Shown: positions 41,296-63,612 of the stretch, piece after piece
Position numbering within the stretch: the stretch's first letter is position 1
How the letters are laid out: every line of letters starts with the position of its first letter
DNA from: Phocoena phocoena
Taxonomy: Eukaryota > Chordata > Mammalia > Artiodactyla > Phocoenidae
Direction of reading: 5' to 3'
Assembly: GCF_963924675.1 (NCBI RefSeq)
Contig: NC_089232.1
Location: forward strand, 44,618,522 to 44,682,521
DNA: 64,000 nt
Translations under genes and position numbers: made by a program
The notes under the pieces: generated by a model
What the model was told of the DNA's origin: nothing
Seen by the model: only the letters and a program-made list of their open reading frames with translations
Databases searched by the model: none

Positions 41296-41650
41296 TAGTG
41301 GGTAAGAGCATGGGCTTTGGAGTCAGACTTGGGTTTGAATCCTGGCTCCACTACCTACTGAGACCCAGAAGTCCAGTGTGAAGAGAGGCAATATGGTGGA
41401 GGGAGGCCTCATCATGCAGTGGCCACAGGTGTGCTCTCTGAAGCCACGCTGCTTGAGTATGAATTCAGTTCCATCACTTACTATCTGTGCAACTTTGGGC
41501 AAATGACTTACGTTCTCTGTGCCTCAGCTTCATAATTTGTAAGTGGAAATAAAAAAGGCCTTACTCATTGGGTTCCCGTGAAGACCAAAGGCGAAGTGCT
41601 AGCACGGTTACTGGCTCAGCAATATTAGCCGCTGTCATTATTGTCACTAT
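41296..41650 (+). mobile_element. Two adjacent MIR-type fragments
   Basis: GGTAAGAGCATGGGCTTTGG then GTTTGAATCCTGGCTCC (41296-41362) is an MIR 5' part. A second copy from about 41396 has TGCAACTTTGGGCAAATGAC, CTGTGCCTCAGCTTC and the usual downstream text. They are either two insertions or one rearranged copy. Confidence 0.78.
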
Positions 41651-42384
41651 TGTCTTGACACCTCTTTTCATTTTATCCCCCTAGAATACTTTCCCCATGT
41701 CTATTTATAAAAGTACCTAGCACAACTACTCTGGGGCCAGGCCCCAATCTCACCCCTTCCTGTCTTAACTTTCACAAATCCTTTGAGCCTCAGCTCTTAG
41801 GTTTCCTCCCTGATGGAGTTGTCTCTGGCTGTGGGCCTTACCCTGAGCCTCCACGATACCTTGCTTGTGCCAGAGATCTTTTGTTTGTCCTCACCCCCTC
41901 TCTGCCCTGCTCTGTGCTGGGAGCTAGCCTTCCTGGACTCGATCAGTGGGCCCCTCACCCCCTGGCTTCTGATTCATTTGGTCAAGGGGCAGCAGGAGAC
42001 TGGAGGGAGGGTAACAGGGAAGGAAGGATAAAGCACAGGGAGGCTGGGGCATGTGCTCCCTTGGCTGCCTCCCTGTGGGGTCACTGCATGCTGGCTGAAC
42101 CTCCGGGCTGACGATCACAGCCCCTGCCAGGCTGTCGTCTCACACAGCTCTCTTGTCCCTTTCAAGGTTCCAGCAACTGCCCCTCCTCTCGTCCCTTCAG
42201 GCCCAGGGCCGGCAATGGTACCCGGCTGTTACTAGCTGCATTGTGCTGCACCAGCCCTGGTCATTTCCTATACCCTGCCCACCCCTTTACAAATAGTCCC
42301 GTTCTGAGACGCTCCTCAAGTTACCCAATTGGAATGGACCAGCCGTTGCTGGGAATCTGTTCAAATTTTGTCCGTCTCTGACAC
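41651..42384. other. Intron sequence, nothing firm
   Basis: CT-rich intron with possible decayed L2 text at 41680-41830. Short open frames on both strands are not recognised. Confidence 0.4.
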
Positions 42385-42456
42385 TAGTGACAGGACTGTT
42401 CACCCTGGGATCCCCAGCGCCTGATATACAGAAGCTGCTCAATAAATGTTTCCTGA
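42385..42456 (+). repeat. L2-like 3' end fragment
   Basis: CCCAGCGCCTGATATACAGAA then GCTCAATAAATGTTTCCTGA is the usual L2 terminus in decayed form. Confidence 0.5.
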
Positions 42457-45089
<2,633 letters not shown>

Positions 45090-45320
45090 AGTCTGGTGGA
45101 GTGACAAAGAAAAGGCTCTGGTACCCGACAAAGCTTGGTGTGAATCCCAGCCCTGCAGTTCTTAGCATGTGGTTGTGGGCAGTTTACTGGGTTTTGAGCC
45201 CCTCATCTATAAAACAATTATAACTAAGCAAAGCTGTCGTGGAGATGAGAGAGGAATTTTGTACAAGAGTATTGCCTGACACATAGTAGGTGCTCAATAA
45301 ATGGCACCTGTGGTTATTTG
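45090..45320 (+). mobile_element. MIR SINE
   Basis: GGTACCCGACAAAGCTTGGT, GTGAATCCCAGCCCTGCAG, TTTGAGCCCCTCATCTATAAA and ACATAGTAGGTGCTCAATAAA follow the MIR order from head to 3' end. Confidence 0.78.
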
Positions 45321-45689
45321 CCTTATTAGAACAACAGAAACAAATATAGTAAAGAATAGAGTTGAAGAGAATGAAAAAGTGAAAAGCCTTTATTGTCAAG
45401 TTTAAAACATATTTAAACAAAATTAGCTCAGCTATTATTTACTTTTTAAAATTTGAAAATGTAGAGTTTAAATCTTACGGTGCTATTTAAATCATATTGT
45501 AGTATAAATCTTACAACATACTTAGCAATATAGCATGTGGCAAACAATTTAAAGTCTCAAAAATTTGAGGATTAAAAAGAAAGAAACACTGAACTTTCAA
45601 TAAAATTAAATAAAAAGTCATGGTCAAGGAAAACGAAGGCAAGTGCAGCTGCAGAATAAAGAAATCTCCCCTCAAGGACGCATCTCAGC
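45321..45689. other. Intron sequence, nothing recognised
   Basis: AT-rich intron between the MIR and the MER5-like fragment. Confidence 0.5.
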
Positions 45690-45830
45690 ACAGTTCTCAA
45701 TCTGGGCTGCCTGTAGCAATCAGCTACAGAGCTTCTGAGGTTTGCTTCTAACACAGAACTTTTTTTAAAACACAGATTCTTATTCAGGATATCCAGGGTG
45801 GGGCCTGAGCACATGCACTTAAAAAACCTG
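45690..45830. mobile_element. MER5-like hAT fragment
   Basis: CAGTTCTCAATCTGGGCTGC, ACACAGATTCTTA and GGGTGGGGCCTGAGCACATG are decayed MER5A-like text, a short non-autonomous hAT element. The far end is missing. Confidence 0.45.
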
Positions 45831-45984
45831 ATCCGTGATGTGTGTGCAGACCTGCTCTCAGGTGTAGCAAATCAGAGGGCCCCTTTCAGTGGGATTTTGG
45901 GGACTAGTCCTAATACAGCAAGGCGGCAGGTATGCATCAGGTCAGATGTGCTGGACAGGTGACCCTCATGATGCTCCTGGTTTT

Positions 45985-46535
45985 CACACTCTTGTGTAAC
46001 CACCTCCCTTTGAGTGCGGTATAGCCTGTGGCTTGTTACCAACCAATAAGATATGGCAAAGGGGATGGATGTTCATGATCACATGTATGTGATGATATGA
46101 TTATGTTATTTAAAGTTACTTAAAGGCACAGTAGTACCCGTTTTTCCTCTTTCCCTTGCTCTCTTTGAGGAAGCAAGCAGCCATGTTGGGGAACCCCATG
46201 TGATGAGGAACTATAGGCAGCCTCTGAGAGCTGAGGGTGGCCTCTGGCCAATAGCCAGCAAGAAATGGAAGCCCTCAGTCCTGCATCCCCAACGAACTGA
46301 ACTCTGCCAACAACTCGAGTGACCTTGGAGCAGATCCTTCCACAGTTAAGCCTCCGATGAGACCACGGCCCTGGCCCTTATTGCAGCCTTACAAAACCTT
46401 AAACGGAGGACCCAGTTAAACTGTGTTCAGACTCCTGACCTGCAGAAACCATAAGATAAGGAATGTTTTTCTTTTAAGCTGCTAAGTTTGTGACAATTTG
46501 CTATACAGCAATAATGATTAATACAGCATTTGCCT
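45985..46535 (+). mobile_element. MLT1-type solo LTR (ERVL-MaLR)
   Basis: The 3' end with GACCTGCAGAAACCATAAGA, TTTTAAGCTGCTAAGTTTG and CAGCAATAATGATTAATACAG is the known end of MLT1 LTRs. Upstream text (GCTCTCTTTGAGGAAGC, CCAATAGCCAGCAAGAAATG) fits. There is no internal retroviral sequence and no second LTR nearby, so it is a solo LTR. Confidence 0.75.
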
Positions 46536-46627
46536 GACCCTGAAAGTGAGTGTCTCCCTAAATTTTGTGCCCTAAGTGCCCCCCATTGCCTCATCCTGGT
46601 TCCAGCTCTGGTGTGAATTGTGGTTTA

Positions 46628-46867
<240 letters not shown>

Positions 46868-46916
46868 TTATAGTTCCAAAGTACTAGGTATTAGGCAATT
46901 ATCCTTGATATTTCTA

Positions 46917-48489
<1,573 letters not shown>

Positions 48490-48500
48490 AAGTGTGATCT

Positions 48501-48621
48501 ATTTATTTTTTTTGCCATGCCTCGAGGCATGCAGGATCTTAGTTCCCCAACCAGGGATCGAATCCGTGCCCCCTGCAGTGGAAGCAGGGAGTCCTAACTG
48601 CTGGACTACTGGGGAATTCCC
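48501..48621 (-). mobile_element. Short CHR-type tRNA-derived SINE
   Basis: TTTATTTTTTTTGCCATGCC, GGATCTTAGTTCCCCAACCA, GGGATCGAATCC and GTCCTAACTGCTGGACTACT are the reverse complement of a tRNA-like SINE. The duplicated target AAGTGTGATCT lies at 48490-48500 and 48622-48632. It is the same short type as the copy at 1341-1470. Confidence 0.88.
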
Positions 48622-48707
48622 AAGTGTGATCTTTATTTAAAAGAACACTGCAAGGCAGGGGACAGATCAGGACAAAGATGAGCTTGAGGATAAGTACACC
48701 TGGTGTG

Positions 48708-49212
48708 ATGGTTAATTTTATGTGTCAACTGACTGGCCACAGGGTGCCCAGATTAAATATGATTCCTGTGTGTGTCGGTGAGGGTGTTTCTCGATAAGAT
48801 CAGTATTTGAATTGCTAGATTCAGTAAACTGCCTTCCCCAATGTAGATGGACATCATCAAATTCATTGAGAGCTTGAATAGAACAAAAGGTAGAGGAAGG
48901 ACAAAATCACCCTCCTTTTTCCTGTCTCACTGATTGAGCTGGGACATCTTATCTTTTCCCACCCTCAGACTGGGATTTACACCATTGGCTCCCCTGGTTC
49001 TCAGGCCTTTGGGCTTGAACTGAATTATACCATCGGTTTTTCTGGGTCTCCAGCTTGCAGATGGCTTAAGTGGGACTTCTCAGCCTCCGTAAGTCCATGA
49101 GACAACTCCTTATAATAAATCTCCTTTTTGTATATGTATATGTATATGTATGTGTATATCTCTATCTATATCTACATCCTACTGGTTCGGTTTCTCTGGA
49201 GAACTAACACAG
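48708..49212 (+). repeat. Ancient interspersed repeat with internal (TATG)n, family not named
   Basis: GATGGTTAATTTTATGTGTC through GGTGAGGGTGTTTCTCG, TAGAACAAAAGGTAGAGGAA and CCAGCTTGCAGATGGC to TTTCTCTGGAGAACTAACAC is a common mammalian unit of about 500 bp that I know by sequence but not by name. A TATATGTATATG microsatellite at about 49128-49175 sits near its 3' end, at its usual place. Confidence 0.65.
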
Positions 49213-49681
49213 CCAGTGAAAAGACTTCACTCTGACACGCTTGTTAAAACTGAGCCTGTCTACACAGGAACAAGCTGGTTATCAATATAACTTCAGGTCA
49301 TACTGACGGGAGGGACAATAATGCAAACACCAGGCACTTCCAGGTTTCTGCTCATTGTACCACCGAGGTGGAAGACTGTGTTGAAATATTTCTCAGGACT
49401 CTCTTGCTACTGCGTGTCTGCATTTATCCCAACACTTCTTAAGGAGTCCTTAGGAGTGACAGCCAGGAAGAAAAAGTGTGAAAACAGAAGAGAGAAGTTG
49501 CACATAAAGAAATAATTATAAACAAAAGAGAAATTTAAAGACCATTTGTGCTCCCCTCCATTCATGATAACTATTTCCTAATTCAGAGGGTACTGTTTTT
49601 ACACACAGGCATCCTCTTGGTGTGGACCTTCCTAAGCCTAACTTAAACTTTTAGAAAGCTAATGAGGAAAGTAGACTATAC
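49213..49681. other. Intron sequence, nothing recognised
   Basis: Unique-looking intron between the ancient repeat and the exon at 49682. Confidence 0.5.
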
Positions 49682-49884
49682 CTTATCCAATGCATACATA
49701 GCAAACACGGGCCCGTCATGAGCTTTCACTGTCTTTAGTAGGAGAATCTCCTTCCAAATAAAAATATCTCCAGTAGCTGCTCCTGAGAACACCAGATCTT
49801 CCATTCGCCCATAAGAAACGCACATCATTGTTTCTAACTTTCCAACACTTCCAAAAATTCCTCTTTTAGAGGTGAAGCCCCCAC
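49682..49884 (-). CDS. EML6: EML6 coding exon, two WD40 segments of the middle unit
   Basis: 203 nt, the longest exon here. It completes a split glycine and reads GGFTSKRGIFGSVGKLET, then RMEDLVFSGAATGDIFIW, and KTVKAHDGPVFAMYALDK in phase 0. The S.K.G.FG segment followed by SGA..GDI..W is diagnostic of the EMAP family propeller. The acceptor is CACTCCAG and the donor GTATAG. It follows the exon at 51140-51240 without a missing codon. Confidence 0.97.
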
Positions 49885-50439
49885 CTGGAGTGGACCAAGA
49901 GTATTTATTACTTTTTGAAAAACTGACACCTTCTATGGACATTTAGAATGATTATCTTCAGTGAAAAACCCAGTGTGTCTACATTATGTGTCTACATAAA
50001 GCTGTATTAAAATGGCAGAAAACATCATAACAAAAACATTATAAAAGGTTTTCTCCTTCACGCATTAATTCGGCGCTTGTTGAATCCCTACTTTGTGGCG
50101 GGCACAGTGGTTGACACTGGGGTACAAAGGTGAAAAGGAAGAGTTCCTGCCTTCAGGAACTTAAGGTCTGGCTGGGGAGAGAATGTGATATACATCTCTA
50201 ACCAAGGTTCAGCGCAAGTTCTGTGCCAGCCAGAGGAAGGGGTGACTGAGTGCCCTGGGGAGCCAGGCAAGTCTTTCTGAATGCTGACCAAAGCAAGTGA
50301 AAACAGCAGTGGCTGTAATGTAAAATGTAAATATGTTTTATGTATGTTTTGCCTCGATTTTTATCACAGTGACTTTGGGGTGAGAAAAACGAATCACTGT
50401 GTAGGAGAAGTACATCAGATTTGTTCCTTAAATGTTCAC
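49885..50439. other. Intron sequence with an ancient repeat fragment
   Basis: At about 50055-50175 the text GTGGCGGGCACAGTGGTTGA and CCTGCCTTCAGGAACTTAAG resembles an ancient MIR/L2-class repeat. The rest is unique. Confidence 0.4.
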
Positions 50440-50568
50440 ATTTCCCTATACTTTCTTATTAGCACTGAGAAACTCAGACTCATTCCAGACAACTGTAGGC
50501 AGGCTGGCTCTCCAGGCATGGTGGGTGCATGACCCTTTCTTCAAAAGCAGAAGGCATTGGAACAGTAG
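50440..50568 (+). repeat. Copy A of an unnamed dispersed repeat
   Basis: ATTTCCCT...ACTGAGAAACTCAGACTCATTCC...GGCTGGCTCT.CAGGC...GGAACAGTA aligns with 52327-52454 over about 125 bp at roughly 70 percent identity by eye. It codes for nothing obvious, and I do not recognise the family. Confidence 0.55.
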
Positions 50569-52031
<1,463 letters not shown>

Positions 52032-54170
52032 ACTAGTCTCCCTTATGAATACAGATACAAAAATCTTAAATAAAATACTAGCAAAGAGAATCCAACAACA
52101 TATTTAAAAAACAGTACATTATGACCAAATGCAGGGTGGTTAATTATTAAGGAATCAAATAATACATCATATTAATACATGAGAAAAATTATGTTATTTT
52201 CACAGATGCCAAAAAGGCATTTCACAAAAAAAATCTAACACTCACTTGTGATTAAAAAAGTACTCAACTAACACTCAATAAAGTAGGAATTAATGGATGT
52301 TTTAGAGTTATCTCTTAGACTTTTATATTTCCCTGCAGTTCTTGACTCTCATTGAGAAACCCAGATTCATTCAAGACCAATTATACACAGACTGGCTCTT
52401 CAGACGTTGTGTGCCATTAACCTTTTTTTGAAAACAGAATGTGCTGGAACAGTACCTTATTCATGGTGTGTTTGTGTGTGTGTCTGTGAACTCGAAAGTC
52501 AGATTCTTACTTAATGTTATTCCCAATAAAGTCAGGAACAAGACTATCACCACTACCATTTAACATTGTACTGAACATATTACCTAATGCAATCAGACAA
52601 GGTCTAAAAAAATTAAAGGCACAGCAGCTGGAACGGAAGAGGTAAAACTATTTCTTTTTGCAGATGATGATAATTATATGTCTAAAAAATTCAAAAGAAA
52701 ATAACGTACAAATAAGATAATTTAGGAAAGTTGCAGTATATAAAATTAAATACAGAATCAATAACCTTAATATATACAATATCCAGTTAAAAACTATACT
52801 GGAAGAAAGAACTCTATTTATAAACAACAATAAAAATATCAAGGCATAAATTTAACAAGAACTGTGCACTATATGCAAATGAGTACAACAACCAAAAAAC
52901 ACCCCATATTTGTAAGATAGAAAAGTAGACTTAAAAAAATGGAAACACATTCCATGTTCTTGGATTTGAAAACTCAATCATAAAGATGTTAATTCTCCTA
53001 GCTTTGCTTATAAATTCAACTTGATTCCAATAAAAAAGAGCATTTAGTGTCTGTTCTTTAATCTGGAGTTAGACACCTTGATTTTAAAGTTCTTATGGAA
53101 GAATAAAACAGCAGTAATGGCCAGGAAAAGTCTGAAAAAGAAAAGCAAAGTGGGAAGGGTAGCTCTCCTAGATATTAAGACAATTTATAAAGGCTTCATG
53201 ATTAAAACAGTGTGGTACTGGTGCACAAAGTGACTGACAAACCAATGGCAAAATAGAAAATCTAGAAAGAGACCCAATATTTAAATGTAGTAGGTAATAA
53301 AGACAGGTCTCAAATCAATGGGGGAAAAATTTATACTAAAAATAAATGGTGTATGTTACCAAATGCTGGCAAGGATGTGCAGCAACAGGAATTCTCATTC
53401 ATTGCTGGTGGGAATGCAAGATAGTACAGCTACTTTGGAAGCCATTATGGCAGTTTCTAACAAAACTAAACATGTTCTTACCATAAGATCCAGCAATAAT
53501 GTTCCTTGGTATTTATCCAAAGGAGTTGAAAACTTACGTCCACACAAAAACCTGCACATAGATGCTTACAGCAGCTTTAATCATAATTGCCAAAACTTGG
53601 AAGCAACCAAGATGTTCTTCAGTAGGTGAATGGATTAAAAAAACTGGTACATCCAGACAATGGAGTATTATTCAGTGCTAAAAAGAAATGAGCTATCAAG
53701 CCATGAAGAGACATGGAGGAACTTTAAATGGATATTACTAAGTGAAGGAAGACAATCTGAAAAGGCTACATGCTGTATAATTCCAACTAAATGATATTCT
53801 GGAAAAGGCAGAACTATGGAGACAGTAAAAAGATTAATGGTTTCCAGGACAGAGGGGAGGGAGGGACAAACAGCCAGAACACAAAGGGTTTTTAGGGCAG
53901 TGAATAGTGAAACCATTCTACATGATACTATAATGGTGGATACATGTCATTATACACTTGTCAAAACGCATAGAATGTGCAACACCAAGAATGAACCCTA
54001 ATGTAAACTGTGGACTTTGGGTGATAATGATGTGTCAATGTAGCTTCATCTATTATAACAAATATACCACTCTGGTGCCAGGTGGGGATTTGAAGGTGGT
54101 TGGGAGAGTGGGTATACAGGAACTCTGTATTTTCTGCTCAATTCTGCTGTGAACTTAAACCTGTTCTAAA
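52032..54170 (+). mobile_element. Old L1, ORF2 and 3' UTR
   Basis: GAATACAGATACAAAAATCTTAAATAAAATACTAGCAAAG resembles L1 ORF2, and GGAACAAGACTATCACCACT, ATGGCAGTTTCTAACAAAAC, GGTATTTATCCAAAGGAGTT and ATTATTCAGTGCTAAAAAGA follow in order. A 3' UTR ends at about 54170. It is strongly decayed, antisense to EML6 and interrupted by the segment at about 52300-52515. Confidence 0.82.
52300..52515 (+). repeat. Copy B of the unnamed repeat, inside old L1
   Basis: Between L1 text ending AATAAAGTAGGAATTAATGG and L1 text resuming at AGTCAGGAACAAGAC lies about 210 bp that is not L1. Its core 52327-52454 aligns with 50440-50568. Ends are approximate and no target duplication was found. It includes a short TGTG run. 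Confidence 0.5.
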
Positions 54171-54184
54171 AAATAGTCTATATA

Positions 54185-54560
54185 AAAGAGAAAAGGAAAA
54201 TGGTGTTTGGAACACCTTGATAGCCGTATGGAGAAAGGATAAAATTGAATCTGTTCCTCATAATAGATACTGGGATAAATTTCAAATGATTTAGAGATCT
54301 AAATGTAAAGATGAAGCCATAGCAGATTAGAAGAAATCACAAGTGATTTCCTTTTAACCAGAGGACAGGGAACACTTTCCTTAATCGGTCTCAAAATCTT
54401 GAAGTGGTAAAGACTGATAAACTTGACCACATAAAAATAAAAGGCTTTGCATGATGAAAAACATCATATCAAACTCAAAAGACAAATGACAAACTAGGGG
54501 AAATATCTGCAAGTTATAGACAACAAATATTATTAGCCCCTAATATTTAAAGGACTACTT
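54185..54560 (+). mobile_element. Old L1 ORF2 fragment
   Basis: CCTTGATAGCCGTATGGAGA, GGGATAAATTTCAAATGAT, ATTAGAAGAAATCACAAGTG and CATAAAAATAAAAGGCTTTGCA correspond to the ORF2 region before the C-terminal domain. It is strongly decayed. Confidence 0.65.
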
Positions 54561-55094
54561 TATGTGTGAATTGTATTTCAGAGAAACCAAGTGGTTCATG
54601 AGAGAAAACTCTTATTTATAGAAGAATTCTAGCTAATATGAAGAATAAATAATAGAATTAGAAAATTATCATTTTCAATCCCTAATAAAATAATCAATTC
54701 AGCCCACAGTTGTAAATGGATGCTACAACCATTAGATAATACATGGATGGGAAGCTTTCAATGGAAAGATGAGGCTGATAGTACCAGAACCCACAATGGA
54801 GCTGAGTATTACAAAGAGTAGGAGAACCAGACATTTGGGGCAGTGGCACACCATGGGGTGGACTGGAATTCCTGAGAAAGAGGAATTCTATCCCTGACAC
54901 TGTTTAGAATTGCTGGCTCAGGAGAGTAATAAAAAGCAGACTGGCTTTTAGTTGGTTTTCTTATTCTTTAAAAAACTCCTACAGATAATAGAAGCCCTAT
55001 TGCTTGCACCTGTCAAGTACTACTCCCACTGCCCCTACCATCTGGTATGCCACTGATTATGTTTCTTTTGATAAAGTGAAACATGAAGTACATA
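54561..55094. other. Intron sequence, nothing recognised
   Basis: Intron between old L1 pieces. No exon was seen. Confidence 0.45.
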
Positions 55095-55475
55095 TCAGGT
55101 ACTCTTGACTAAAAAATTGAACTTAGGAGAAAATATCTGCAAATTATATATCTGATAAGGGACTTATATTCAGAATAAAATTTTAGAAACCCTTATAACT
55201 CAATAATAAAAAGACAAATAACCCTGTTAAAAATGGGCAAAATACTGATATCTAAATAGACATTTCTACAAAGAAGTTATACAAATGGCCAGTAAATACA
55301 TGAAAAGATGCTCAGTATCGTTACCTACTGGGGAAATGAAAACCAAAACCTTAATAAGATATCACTTCATATCTACTAGGATGGCTATAATGAAGTGACA
55401 ATAATAGGTATTGGCAAGTATGTGGAGAAATTGGAATGTTCATTCCTTGCTGGGGGAATGAAAAATAGTGCACCC

Positions 55476-55763
55476 GGGCTTCCCTGGTGGTGCAGTGGTT
55501 AAGAATCCGCCTTCCAATGCAGGGGACATGGGTTCGAGCCCTGGTCCGGGAAGATCCCACATGCCGCGGGGCAACTGGGCCCGTGAGCCACAACTACTGA
55601 GCCTGCGCGTCTGGAGCCTGTGCTCCACAAGAGAGGCCGCGACAGTGAGAGGCCTGCGCACTGCGAAGAAGAGTGGTTCCTGCTCGCCGCAACTAGAGAA
55701 AGCCCTTGCACAGAAACGAAGACCCAACACAGCCAAAAATAAATAAATAAAAATAAATTAAAA
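55476..55763 (+). mobile_element. CHR SINE of intermediate (composite) type
   Basis: The head is GGGCTTCCCTGGTGGTGCAG with the B box GGGTTCGAGCCC. The middle carries GAGAGGCCGCGACAGTGAGAG as in the short form, but the 3' part GCCGCAACTAGAGAAAGCCC and ACACAGCCAAAAATAAATAA is that of the long form. The perfect 16-bp target duplication GAAAAATAGTGCACCC lies at 55460-55475 and 55764-55779. Confidence 0.93.
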
Positions 55764-56062
55764 GAAAAATAGTGCACCCACTTTGAAATGTATTTTGGCG
55801 GTGCCTCAAAATGTTAAATACTAAGTTACTATATGACCCAGAAATTCTACTCCTAGGTATATACCTAAGAGAAATTAAACATATGTTTACTTAAAACTTT
55901 GCACACAAATGTTCATAGCAGCATTATTCATAATAGCCAAAAGGAGGAAACAACCCAACTATCCAACAACTGATGAACAGATAAATGAAGTGTGGTAGGA
56001 TCCACACAATAAAAAGGAATGAAATACTGATCCTTCTTATGACATAGATGAACCTTCAAATA

Positions 56063-57311
56063 TTGGGCTGGCCAAAAAGTGCCTTCGGTTTTTAAGTAAA
56101 AATAAAAGACACATTCTTCATTTTCACCAAGAACTTTATTGAACAACGTATTCATCCTTTTGTTCCACTACCTTCTGCCATTTTTCAGGAGACTTCATGA
56201 TTCCATCTTCCTAAAACTTTTTATCATTTTGAGCAAAGAACTGCTCCAGGTGTCTTTTACAGTTTTCCAGGGACTTGAAATTTTTTCCATTAAGAGAATT
56301 TTGTAAAGATCTAAGTAAATAGAAATCCGAAGGTGCAACGTCTGGTGAATACGGTGGACGAATCAGAACTTCCCAGCCAAACTGTAACAGTTTTTGCCTG
56401 GTCATCAAAGAAACATGCCTTTTTCTGTTGACTAATTCTGGATGCTTTTCGTTGAGTGCTGCTTTCAGCTGGTCTAATCGGGAGCAGTATTTGTTGGAAT
56501 TAATTGTTTGCTTTTCCAGAAGGAGCTCATTAGTAGAGGACTCCCTTCCAATCCCACCATATACACAATATCACCTTCTTTGGATGAAGACTGGCCTTTG
56601 GTGTCGTTGGTGGTGGTTCATTTCGCTTGCCCCAAGATCTCTTCCATTCCACATTATTGTACAGTATCCACTTTTCATCACCTGTCACAATTTGTTTTAA
56701 AAAACAGAACGTGTTCATTACGTTTAGGTAGAGACTCACATGCGGAAATATGGTCTAGAAGGCTTTTTTTGCTTCGCTTATGTGGAACCCAAACATCAAA
56801 GCGATTCACAAAACCAAGCTGGTGCAAATGATTTTCAACACTTGATTTGGATATTTTGAGTATGTCAGCTATCTCCCGCGTGGTATAACGTTGATTGTTC
56901 TCAATTAATGTCTCAATTTGATCGCTATCGACTTCAACTGGTCTACCCGACCGTGCAGCATCATCCAGTGAGAAATCTCCAGCATGAAACTTCGCAAACC
57001 ACTTTTGACACATTTGATCAGTCACAGCACCTTCTCCATACACTGCACAAATCTTTTTTTGCATTTCGGTCCCGTTTTTACCTTTCTTGAAATAATAAAG
57101 CATAATGTGCCAAAAATGTTGTTTTCTTTCATCTTCAATATTAAAATGGCTACACAAAAGTTCACCAATTTTGATGTCTTTTAAAATGCACGCTGATATG
57201 ACAGCTGTCACATACAATCTGACAAAATTGCTTCGAATGAAGTTAAAGACAACTAAGTGCTACTAGAGCCATCTTACGGAAAAATCCGAACAAACATTTT
57301 GGCCCACCCAA
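56063..57311 (-). mobile_element. Mariner DNA transposon, whole length, dead
   Basis: 1,249 bp, bounded by TA dinucleotides at 56061-56062 and 57312-57313. The terminal inverted repeats begin TTGGGCTGGCC at the left and, reversed, TTGGGTGGGCC at the right, as in cetartiodactyl mariner copies. Full length fits an autonomous mariner, but the transposase frame is broken. It sits inside the 3' part of an old L1, in an intron of EML6. Confidence 0.93.
56120..57217 (-). pseudogene. Mariner transposase, broken
   Basis: Mariner transposases cut and paste the element with a DDD triad. The N-terminal helix-turn-helix part is open to 56678 (KKICAVYGEGAVTDQMCQKW, RSGRPVEVDSDQIETLIEN, TTREIADILKISKSS, WVPHKRSKKS). 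A run of six T near 56700 shifts the frame just before VTGDEKWILY, the first aspartate motif. Another frame break follows near 56530-56540. The second aspartate segment is absent, apparently by a small in-frame deletion near 56420; PPYSPDVAPSDFYLL holds the third. A stop follows QNDKKF. The exact start codon is uncertain. Confidence 0.93.
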
Positions 57312-58149
57312 TATTATGCTACATGAAAGAAGCCAGTCACAAAGGACCTCATGTGATTCCATTTATATGAAATGTCCAGAATACAAAAATCCAGAGAGAA
57401 TGAAAGTAGATTAGTGCTAATGAGTATGGGTGGTGAAAGTGTTCTGAAATTAGATAGTGTTAATGATTGCACAACTCTGTAAATATGGTAAAAAAAAATC
57501 AAATTATGCACTTTATTTATTTTTATTATATAAGTTTCAAGTGTACAGCATTATAAGTTGACATCTGTATACACTACAAAGTGAATGAACTGTACACTTT
57601 AAAATGCATGAATTGTATGGTATATGATTTATCAATAATACTAGTATTAAGGGAAAAAAAGCTGAATGTGAATCTAATCAAGCCTATGGATCTAACTACC
57701 ATTTATAGGAAATACAGGGAAATGCTTGACATGCTTTCACGAAGACCCAGTCAAGTTTAGAATGTGACACATTCTATAGGTCAAATGACCCGGTTTCTCA
57801 AATGCATCCATGGCAAGAATAAGGTGGGAGGGGGACTGCTATAAAATAAAAGAGGCTTAAGGGAGATGACAAACGTAATACATGGGCCCTGTTTGGATGC
57901 AGATTTGAACAAACCAACTCTCATTTTTGAAACAGTCAGATATGTTTGATTTTAAATAGAGTAATAAATTAAAGAAAGAAATTACTGTTGCTTTAGTTAG
58001 TTGTGATAATGGAATGGTGGTTTTTAAAAATAAGTCTTTTCAGTTAGAAATGCCTAATGAAGTACATACTGGTCAAGTGACACAATGTCTTGAGTTTTCT
58101 TTAAAATTTTATAGCAAAAAAGAAAGCAAAAGTAAAAAATGAGGGGGGG

Positions 58150-58270
58150 GGAAGAGCTTTGTATCATTTGTAGGATGTTGCAGCTGGGTGATGGGTATAA
58201 GGGAGTTCTTTATGCTGTTTCCTCCGCTTGTGTGTAACTTTTAAAATTTCCATAATAAAAAGTTAAAAGA
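58150..58270 (+). mobile_element. Old L1 3' end
   Basis: GGTGATGGGTATAAGGGAGT, CCTCCGCTTGTGTGTAAC and TTTCCATAATAAAAAGTTAAA are a known old L1 3' terminus. A run of nine or ten G precedes it at about 58143. The 5' extent is unclear. Confidence 0.6.

Positions 58271-63612
<5,342 letters not shown>

Larger units (their letters stand above)
55095..57500 (+). mobile_element. Old L1 3' part, host of a SINE and a mariner
   Basis: L1 text lies at 55095-55475, 55780-56062 and 57312-57500: AATGGGCAAAATACTGATAT, TAGACATTTCTACAAAGAAG; then TATATGACCCAGAAATTCTA, ATTCATAATAGCCAAAAGGA; then ATGAAAGAAGCCAGTCACAA. The three pieces join in register once the SINE (55476-55763) and the mariner (56063-57311) are removed. 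It is antisense to EML6. Confidence 0.82.

Noticed and set aside
45985..46535. A larger endogenous retrovirus
   Set aside because: Only one LTR-like unit is present, with no second LTR and no gag, pol or env text.
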